This document shows positions 54,702-64,000 of a DNA stretch of 64,000 nt, one piece after another. Position 1 is the stretch's first letter. Each line of letters opens with the position of its first letter. This DNA is from Euborellia annulipes (Eukaryota; Arthropoda; Insecta; Dermaptera; Anisolabididae). The translations under genes and the position numbers were made by a program. The stretch covers positions 1-64,000 of the forward strand of contig JAKCPI010001930.1 in the NCBI GenBank assembly GCA_023213315.1. The letters run 5' to 3'. Under the pieces are notes generated by a model. That model saw only the letters and a program-made list of their open reading frames with translations, was not told the DNA's origin and searched no databases.

Positions 54702-55371
54702 AAAAGAAGGGAGACGATTATCAATTTTTATAATTGGAGGTTTACTTCTTTTAAATTCGTATGATGGAGTTCACGATAATTAAAACAAAGACATATTCTT
54801 GAAACTATTTATAAAAAAAAATTTGGGTTTTGAACAGTCCAATATTGTTTGTCTTCTTAAAATTGATAAAAAATCATAATTGTGATGTTTGTTCATTGTA
54901 TTGAGAAGAGAATGAATATGAAACCATATGAAAAATTGGCCCTGTGCTGCATTAAGTTTAAGAGAGTAATTTGTATGTTTCAGGCCTGATGATGGTCCTT
55001 TTCGGACCGAAACTGTGAGAATGTGCACACAACACTTGTCTGGCAATACAATTTCTGTATGATAAGTAAAATACTTTGTTTTAATTATCGTGAACTCCAT
55101 CATACGAATTTAAAAGAAGTAAACCTACAATTTAATCGTTTATTTCAGAAACCACCTAAGTGCGCTTTTTTCAACTTTCGGAAAACTAAAGAAAATTGTT
55201 TTGCAGCTTAAGAATAGGTCTAGTCTTCTCCAAATATTTTTTTACCAAATCAAAAACATGCTATTGGGATAATCTAAAAGATGTATTTACCTTTAAATTG
55301 TACAGTAGCACCAAAAACATGATTTGAAATTTTGTCGCTTAGGTGGTTTCTGAAATAAGCGATTCAATTAT
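54702..55371. mobile_element. Foldback retroelement-like insertion just upstream of the SDR start
   Basis: Flanked by an exact 17-bp direct repeat, AAAAACATATTTCTATT (54685-54701, 55372-55388). Inside are inverted arms (GGAGGTTTACTTCTTTTAAA...GATAATTAAAACAAAG and complement, 54736-54790 / 55075-55129), an outer pair (TTTCAGAAACCACCTAAG / CTTAGGTGGTTTCTGAAA), and CCTGATGATGGTCC-TTTTC-GGACCGAAAC at 54985-55013. The long target duplication suggests retrotransposition. Confidence 0.75.
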
Positions 55372-55525
55372 AAAAACATATTTCTATTGTATTTTGTACT
55401 GTACTATTTACTTTTTCTTAGCTATATATGAATATATATACAAAGTACTGGTGTCATGTTAAAAATTCAATGTGGAGATTTTGATGGAAATACACGTCTT
55501 GAGATCCCTGAGTTCAAAAAAGTGA

Positions 55526-56130
55526 TTTTACTTTCTCTTACCTATGTATATATGTAATATATATAGAGAGAAAGTATTGGATTCATGTCAAAAATTCAAA
55601 GTCGAGATTTTGATGGATCTTTACTTTTGAGGTCCCCTGAATCCAAAAAGTGGTTTTCGCGACATGGTCTGTCTGTGTGTGTGTGGGTGGGTGGGTGGGT
55701 GGGTGTGTGTTCAATTTTAAGCATGAAGGAATTGAGCTACGAGGTTAAAATTTTATATTTAAGTTAAACACCCCCGGGACCGTGAAAAATAAGCTTTTAA
55801 TCAAAATCGGCCAAAGAGTACTAGTACTTTACTGATGCACTTTTTCAGTTTTTTTCGATTTTCTCAAAATTTGCTCCAACGATTTTGTTTAAAATTCAAA
55901 AATCAATTATTTTTTAGATGCTCTTTCAAATGTATATTCTCATTTTGGCGCTTGAAATCTTCTGAAGACCACTTTACTCTTGTATTTCATAGGGAAAGAT
56001 AGGAGAAATGGTTGCTCATGGTAACAAAATATAAATATTTTCCCATGTTTATAAAATGTACATCCTGAATTGAAATGCACAACCATCTCTTACCGAAAGG
56101 TAAGTTGTGTGATCAGTCACACCAGATTTT
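55526..56130 (+). repeat. Element A copy
   Basis: TTTTACTTTCTCTTACCTAT, GTGTGGGTGGGTGGGTGGGT block, ATGGTTGCTCATGGTAAC, shortened foldback ending AGTCACACCAGATTTTTT. A broken further copy lies just before it (55410-55525). Confidence 0.85.
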
Positions 56131-56159
56131 TTTTTTAAAGAAATACGTATACCGTAAGA

Positions 56160-56720
56160 CTACAGAAGTATGAAGTTATGCAAGTATAATTTTTACAAGT
56201 ATAATATTAGCAGTCCCGCAATAATAAACGATTCGGCGATTGTTTGAATGAGTCTGCCCTTTCCTTTGATGATTGGCGTCGCAAATTATTTAGGAAAAGG
56301 TCTAAAATAACAGTAACAACCTAATACTTATTTATTTTCTGAATTATACTTGTTAGTAAACATAGACGTGTGGGCACATTAATCAACCAAAAAGGATAGG
56401 CGAGCTGATGTTAACGGTTTAAACCGGCGTCGGGCTCTTTGTGACCCAGTGACCGTCTCACTTGAATTGTTTAGACCAGGACGCTCTTTGTCTCTCTCTT
56501 CGAATAACTGTTTACCGCATGAGAGGCTCATAAGCATATCAAATGATTAGGAGCCTTCTTCGAATCTATCCGACGAGGTTTAGACATACGTAGTGTACCA
56601 GTACGAATACGATTATCCTTGCCATTGGAGCGAAAAAGGGGCTTGTTTGTGTTTATTTGACCCGTGACTCTCTCTATTGGCCTGCTTTATCGAATCGGTC
56701 AACTGAACAAATGATTGCAA
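56160..56720. promoter_or_regulatory. Unique GC-richer block upstream of the SDR gene
   Basis: The only sizeable non-repeat, GC-richer DNA upstream of the SDR gene, about 1.6-2.1 kb from its ATG. Contains the palindrome CGGTTTAAACCG (56413-56424) and clustered TGACC half-sites (56442, 56450, 56658). It could be the distal promoter or a 5' noncoding exon, but no transcription evidence is visible. Confidence 0.3.
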
Positions 56721-57204
56721 TTCCTAGCGGGAGAGGAATTTATTTTAAAAATAATTAAAAAAAAAAAAAAAAAAAAATTTCAAGGTCAACAGTCCTAGAC
56801 CTTGGGATTCTTTTGAAATGCTAAAAAGATGAGATTTTTTTTATTTTAAGAGGTGGCTCAAATTCTCTTTTTCTTTTTTTTTTCATCTTACTCGCTCTTT
56901 TGAAATGTATCAAACTTTCAAGGTTTTTATTTTCAAAAGTTAATTACCTTTTGAAGTTAAAAGGGAATAGAATAAAACACCAAACAAAAATACAATTTAA
57001 AAAAAATGTTATATTTATTATTAGAGAGAGGGTTCTTAATCTCTTATAATCGCTTAAACCCTTAAAAAGCTTAAATATAGTTTTTTGGTCTATTAAATTA
57101 TGAATATAGGCCTAACAAAAATTTAGAAATAAAAATCTGATGTAAAATAACTCGAATACAAAATTATTTTATTTAACCATTTTGTTTAAAAAAAAATCCT
57201 ATTT

Positions 57205-57800
57205 TACTTTCTCTTATCTATATGTATATGTTAATATACATATTTATAGAGAGAGAAAGTATTGGAATCATGTCGAAAATTCGATGTCGAGATTTTGATG
57301 GATCTTCACGTTTTGAGGTCCCCTGAATCCAAAAAAGTGGTTTTCGCAACATGTTTTCAATTTAAAGCATGAAGGAATTGAGTTACGAGGTTGAAATTTT
57401 ATATTTAAGTTAGACACCCCCCTGGAGCGTGAAAATATGCGTTTAATCAAAATCGGCCAAAGAGTACTAGTACTTTACTGATGTAGTTTTTCAGTTTTTT
57501 TTGATTTTCTCAAAATTCGCTACAACGATTTTGATTACAATTCAAAAATCAATTATTTTTTAGATGCTCTATAAAATGTATATTCTCATTTCGCCCTCAA
57601 AATTGTTTGAAGCGAACTTTACTCTTGTACTACATAAGAAAGATTGGATAAATGGTTGCCATGGTAACAAAATATAAATTTTTTCCTCCGTTTATAAATT
57701 TTACATCTTGAATTCAAATGGTATAATACTGATGGAAACTATCAATAAATATGTATCTACACAAAAAATATGTACAGAATTGTGTCACCCTAGATTTTTA
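57205..57800 (+). repeat. Element A copy, microsatellite deleted
   Basis: TTTTACTTTCTCTTATCTAT to TGTGTCACCCTAGATTTTT; GCAACATG joins directly to TTTTCAATTTAAAGCATGAA, so the whole TG block is missing. The foldback is eroded. Confidence 0.78.
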
Positions 57801-58050
57801 TTAAGTCAATAAATATATTATCAGTACTTTTTACTTATCTTTAATTGTATGAAAAAATTGACCGATACGAGTAAGTATCGATACTTTTCAATAGATACCG
57901 TATCAAGTAAAAAGTTACCTCAGTGGAAACTTTTCATCCCTATTCATGAAGCTGGTCGCATAGACGACCGAAACCTCGCTGTGAATAACTATGAAAAAAG
58001 CATAGCTACTCTGCTTTTTATTCTACTCTGTTAGGCTCGCCAAGATAATT

Positions 58051-58650
58051 TTTTTTTTTTTTTTTAAACACTCACACTTTTTTCTCATTCACACTCACAC
58101 TCACACACACATTCACACAGTCTTTTCGGCAACTTAGGCCATTTAAGACTTTGACGATAACCGTTGTAATATAATATTATCTATTATGGGTTCAGGCATT
58201 TCTATTTAAGCCATCTGGTATCCACACACATTCACACAGTCTTTTCGGCAACTTAGGCCATTTAAGACTTTGACGATAACCGTTGTAATATAATATTATC
58301 TATTATGGGTTCAGGCATTTCTATTTAAGCCATCTGGTATCCAGATGGCTTAAATAAAATCATCGGACTGCCTGGGTCCGAACCCGCGACGTTTGGTATA
58401 GGAGGGAGGCACGCTACCTACTACCCACACCCGGGGGCTTCATACTGTCTTTTCGGCAACTCAGGCCATATAAGACATTTACGATAGCCGTTATTGAATA
58501 AATATACATATATAGGGTCCAGGCATTTTTATTTAAGCCATCTGGTATCCAAATGGCTTAAATAAAATCATCGGACTGCCTGGGGTCCGAACCCGCGACG
58601 TTTGGTATACGAGGTTAGCACGCTAACCTCTACACCAAGCCCCGAGGGCC
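58051..58650 (-). mobile_element. SINE-1 dimer inside one target duplication
   Basis: Antisense SINE-1 with poly(T), CTCACACTCACACACAC, two head regions (CCGAACCCGCGACGTTTGGT at about 58379 and 58591) and final CACCAAGCCCCGAGGGC, all between one duplication CAAGATAATT (58041-58050, 58651-58660). A 119-bp block is exactly repeated inside it (about 58111-58229 and 58230-58348). Confidence 0.85.
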
Positions 58651-59434
58651 CAAGATAATTTAATAGACTAAAGGAATATAAAGAGGCGACACTATTTATT
58701 TATTTACTTTTTAAGAGACTATTTAAATGATTTTAAGCTCAGGCGAAGGTTTCATGGTACAGTGAGGGTCAATATTAAAGTCCCATCCATGCGTTTTCTG
58801 CTTGTGATTATTTCATTGTTTTTATAAAAGAAAATGAAAATCTTAATTGGAAATTTTCTAGGTTGGAATTATGAGAGTTTCCATTAGAAAATAAATAATA
58901 TTTTTACTTTCTCTTACCTATGTATATATGTAATATATATATAGAGAGAAAATATTGGATTCATGTCAAAAATTCGATGTCGAGATTTTGATGGATCTTC
59001 ACGTTTTGAGGCCCCCTGAATCCAAAAAAGTGGTTTTCGCGACATGGTCTGTCTGTCTGTGTGTGTGTGTGTCTGTATGTGAGTCTGTGAACAAAATATC
59101 TCAAGAACGAAGAGAGCTAGGAAGTTGAAATTTTATATTTAAGTTAGGCACCCCCATGGGACGTGACACGAAGCTTTTAATCAAAATCGGCCAAAGAGTA
59201 CTAGTACTTTACTGATTCACTTTTTCAGTTTTTTTCAATTTTCTCAAAATTTGCTCCAACGATTTTTTTTTAAAATTCAAAAATCAATTATTTTTTAGAT
59301 TCTCTATAAAATGTATATTCTCATTTTGTGATTGAAATCTTCTGAAGACCACTTTACTCTTGTACTCCATAGAAAAGATAGGAGAAATGGTTGCCATGGT
59401 ATCAAAATATAAATATTTTCCCATACTTATAAAT

Positions 59435-60195
<761 letters not shown>

Positions 60196-60493
60196 ACATC
60201 TTGAATTCAATTGTACCCTACTGTCGGAAACTAAATACATGTCGACACAAAAAATCTGGTGTGACAAGCACAGTACACAACTTTCGATTACCGAAGGTAA
60301 GAGAAAGTTGTGTGCTGTGCGCCAGTCACACCAGATTTTTTTTAAAAACAATGAAATAATCGCAAATAGAAAACGGAAGAGTGGGACTTAATATTGACCC
60401 TCACTGTACGCACAGATCAGAACAGAGCTGCTTGAAATAAAAATTTGTCAAAGACAGATACCGGTATATGTTGTATCTAGTAAATTTCAATTT

Positions 60494-61172
60494 TTTACTT
60501 TCTCTTAACTATGTATATATGTAATATATATATAGAGAGAAAGTATTGGATTCATGTCAAAAATTCGATGTCGAGATTTTGATGGATCTTCACGTTTTGA
60601 GGTCCCCTGAATCCAAAAAAGTGGTTTTCGCGACATGGTCTGTCTGTGTGTGGGTGTGTGGGTGGGTGTGTGTGTGTGTGTTCAATTTTAAGCATGAAGC
60701 AATTGAGCTACGAGGTTGAAATTTTATATTTAAGTTAAACATCTCCCGGGACCGGAAAAATAAGCTTTTAATCAAAATCGGCCAAAGATTACTAGTACTT
60801 TACTGATGTACTTTTTCAGTTTTTTTCGATTTTCTCAAAATTTGCTCCAACGATTTTTTTTTAAATTCAAAAATCAATTATTTTTTAGATGCTCTTTAAA
60901 ATGTATATTCTCATTTTGCGATTGAAATCTTCTGAAGACCACTTTACTCTTGTATTTCATAGGGAAGATAGGAGAAATGGTTGCCATGGTAACAAAATAT
61001 AAATATTTTCCCATACTTATAAATTTTACATCTGAATTCAAATGTTCCGTACTGTCGGGAACTAAATATATGTCGACACAAAAAATCTGGTGTGACAAGC
61101 ACAGTACACAACTTTCGATTACCGAAGGTAAGAGAAAGTTGTGTGCTGTGCGCCAGTCACACCAGATTTTTT
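60494..61172 (+). repeat. Element A, complete copy
   Basis: TTTTTACTTTCTCTTAACTA hairpin, TGTGTGGGTGTGTGGGTGGG block, and foldback AATCTGGTGTGACAAGCACA...CACACCAGATTTTTTT at 61083-61171. Confidence 0.93.
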
Positions 61173-61997
61173 TCCAAACAAACTTATCGTTCTTTTGATA
61201 ATCAGATATCACTGAAATTTACAATCGCGTTTTATGAAAATATTTTTTTTTTTTAATTAATTTTTTAATCTTATCTTTGTCTATTTTGAAATTAATATCA
61301 TATTTCTTCATTAGAGCTCTCTCTTTAAAAAGACAGGGTAGATTTTTTTTTTACAAAGAGAGTGCTATCAAAGTTATAATTAATTAAACAACAAACGCCG
61401 AAAATCATTTAATTTAATAATTAAATAAAATTAACAAATAAATGTTTGTTTTTCCACTCGAAGCAAAGTAAAGGGATGATAATTCCATTATAATCCCATA
61501 GATTCTGATTAATCTTCGATCACTTATAATAAGAGAATAAATTCCATAGAGTGTCCAAGAGGAAATAAATTTATATTATATGGATTATCGATTTGCATTT
61601 AATATACAAACTGAATTATTAATCAATTTAATTCTTGGAGGAATTTCTCTGTCACAATGAATTTATTATATATTCAAATGACGTCATTATATTATAATAA
61701 ATTTAATGTTGAAAATTAATAGAGGAAATGCATTATAAGCTAACCACAAGAGTCACATGGGAATTGGAAAATGATTTAAAAAAAAATAAGAAAAAGTAAA
61801 AAAATGTGTCTTGGCGTTTTGTCATACAGTCCACATTGTTTTAAAATCGATAGTTAATGATTGCGACATGGGCTTATTTAGGGAGAGGGGCAGCTGCCCC
61901 CCTTCCAAACTTGAAATAAAAATAAAAAACAAAAATAAATAAACAACTGAAAAATTCACGAGAAGTTAAAAACTACGAGTGACACCATCCCCTAACT

Positions 61998-62243
61998 CAA
62001 GGGCGGATCCAGAGGTGTTTCTCTCGGGGGGGGGGGGGGGGTAATCTGGTGTGACTCGTCGCACTTAATTTCGGTAATTTAAAGAAGCATTCTGTACTTG
62101 TTTGCCAGAATATAAATACAAATCAAATTTTTAAGTATTAATTTTTAAAATTTTACACTAAAAATAATTTTTTTTTTTCGAAAAAAAAAATATTTTTTTC
62201 AAATCTCGGGGGGAGGGTAATTACCCCCTTGTATCCGCCCTTG
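61998..62243. mobile_element. hAT MITE, CAAGGGCGGATCC family, copy 5 (complete)
   Basis: CAAGGGCGGATCCAGAGG ... CCCCTTGTATCCGCCCTTG, near-exact duplication CCCTAACT / CTCTAACT. Best-preserved ends of the family; contains TAATCTGGTGTGACTCGTCG. Confidence 0.88.
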
Positions 62244-62249
62244 CTCTAA

Positions 62250-63020
62250 CTACAGTTATGCATTTAATCATGGCCCCCACTATTATAATATAAAACGCTA
62301 GCCACTGACTTCCGTTTTATGTTTCTATTTACCACTCTCCCTCGCTAATTGATTAGAGTGAGAGGAAGTGGAGCAAGTGAGAAAAAAAATTTAAAACTTT
62401 AAGGCAGAGATGGAAATTTAAAACTTTAAAATTTTGCATGCGAGCTTTACCACTTGTAAAATAATAAAAAGTAAAATTGATAGTTTAAATGACAAAATGT
62501 GAACATTAACAAATGCCGGAAGGATAATGTAGCCAGGGAAATTATAACTAATTCGGTTGACTGTTCGAGTGCACCCTTCTTCAGGATCATATAGAAATGA
62601 TGAGATTTGCTCTCTAAACATCGATCAAATGAATTTTTTATATTCCTCCATTTTTTTTCATTCATCAGCCCCCATAATCTTATATTTCTATTCTAAGGCC
62701 TTTAAAAAATTATAAATTTTATGGAGAGTTTTTAACGGATTGCGCAGCTAGTAACATTTATAGCCGACTGATGGTTTGACAAACTTTCCAAGCACTCGAC
62801 CTTCAACATGCTCTTATATTATTTACATAATTACATACTATATATGTATGTTTAAAGTAAATATTTCTACTCATTAACAAAAGGAATGTCCTTGCCTTAG
62901 AATATTTTCCATTTTTATACTAATTAAATTTTATCTTGTCCTTTTGGTAACAAATGAAATTTAATATTTGAAATTTTTGATATGTTATTTTTTTATCTTA
63001 ATTTCAAATTTACTTTTTTC
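62250..63020. other. Stretch with no recognised feature
   Basis: A+T-rich, apparently unique. Short minus-strand frames at 62418-62665 have no recognisable domain. Confidence 0.4.
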
Positions 63021-63021
63021 C

Positions 63022-63712
63022 CCTTTTTTACTTTCTCGTACCTCTATATATATGTTAATATATAGAGAGAGAAAGTATTGGATTCATGTCAAAAATTCGA
63101 TGTCGAGATTTTGATGGATCTTCACGTTTTGAGGTCCCCTGAATCCAAAAAAGTGGTTTTCGCGACATGGTCTGTCTGTCTGTGTGTCTGTCTGTGTGTC
63201 TGTCTGTCTGTGTGTCTGTGAACAAAATATCTCAAGAACGAAAAGAGCTAGGAAGTTGAAATTTTATATTTAAGTTAGGCACCCCCATGGGACGTGACAC
63301 GAAGCTTTTGAACAAAACCGACCAAAGAGTACTAGTACTTTACTGATTCACTTTTTCAGTTTTTTTCGATTTTCTCAAAATTTGCTCCAACGATTTTTTT
63401 TAAAATTCAAAAATCAATTATTTTTTAGATTCTCTATAAAATGTATATTCTCATTTTGTGATTGAAATCTTCTGAAGACCACTTTACTCTTGTACTCCAT
63501 AGAAAAGATAGGAGAAATGGTTGCCATGGTATCAAAATATAAATATTTTCCCATACTTATAAATTTTACATCTTGAATTCAATTGTACCCTACTGTCGGA
63601 AACTAAATATATGTCGACACAAAAAATCTGGTGTGACAAGCACAGTACACAACTTTCGATTACCGAAGGTAAGAGAAAGTTGTGTGCTGTGCGCCAGTCA
63701 CACCAGATTTTT
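63022..63712 (+). repeat. Element A, complete copy with (TCTG) block
   Basis: TTTACTTTCTCGTACCTCTA hairpin, TGTCTGTCTGTGTGTCTGTC block, AACAAAATATCTCAAGAACG, and foldback 63625-63712. Very close to the outer copy at 58905. Confidence 0.93.
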
Positions 63713-64000
63713 TTATTTTTAATAACAATAATTTAAATTACACGATTACATTAGTAGTAGTAGTGCTCTTATCTTTCTAATTTTCCGGCTGAAATTCTAA
63801 ACTAATTAAATTATTATATACCTTGTTCATTTAAACGTCAAGCCATTTTGTTGCTAACTTTTCTACTTTTAAAACATTAACACAAATTCAAAATTTAAAT
63901 TTATTTGATATTTTCTCAAAATACACGGATTTTCTCTTAGCAAGTTGTGTATAAAAAAAAAAAAAAACAAAAAAAAAAAAAGATTAGTCTAAATTATATG

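Overview
This is a eukaryotic, arthropod-like nuclear window: very A+T-rich, intron-rich and crowded with small non-autonomous transposons, SINE-like retroelements, foldbacks and microsatellites. The species is not identifiable from sequence alone. No rRNA, confident functional tRNA, CRISPR array or intact transposase was seen. Only two protein-coding genes can be supported, both on the minus strand and both cut into small exons.

Gene 1 (about 22024 down to 4381, possibly to 1853) is an unrecognised, acidic, Glu/Lys-rich, probably disordered protein. Fourteen coding exons downstream of the start exon were placed by hand. Eleven consecutive internal exons are multiples of three and are bounded by phase-1 introns, so any of them could be skipped without a frameshift. 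Several exons look like duplicates of one another. The start exon as given is one A short of an open frame.

Gene 2 (54639 down to 29981) has five GC-rich exons that join without any frame conflict into a 317-residue classical short-chain dehydrogenase/reductase of SDR9C/retinol-dehydrogenase type with an N-terminal membrane anchor. It lacks the catalytic Ser, Tyr and Lys and two of the three cofactor-loop glycines, so it looks like a pseudoenzyme. Its first intron is 18.6 kb and full of mobile elements.

The rest is layered mobile DNA. (a) 'Element A', a dispersed repeat of about 680-760 bp with an A/T hairpin at one end, a TG/TCTG microsatellite in the middle and a perfect-looking foldback at the other end; about 17 copies, one nested in another. 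(b) At least 17 hAT-type MITEs with inverted ends such as CAGGGGCG, mostly with 8-bp target duplications and often with subterminal G and C tracts. (c) Five copies of a 213-bp TA-flanked palindromic MITE. (d) TTAA-flanked and TAA-flanked MITEs. (e) Two tRNA-derived SINE families. (f) About ten long inverted repeats that carry a CTGAWGAWGG...CCGAAACGT motif near their centre. Nesting is extreme, and the order of many insertions can be read directly.

Layout: 1-4380 foldbacks and an element A fragment; 4381-22024 gene 1 with repeat-filled introns; 22025-29980 intergenic, holding a 1.96-kb composite hAT element with a 1.3-kb hairpin; 29981-54639 gene 2; 54640-64000 upstream of gene 2, with a foldback insertion just upstream of its ATG, a unique GC-richer block at 56160-56720, and a cluster of element A copies.
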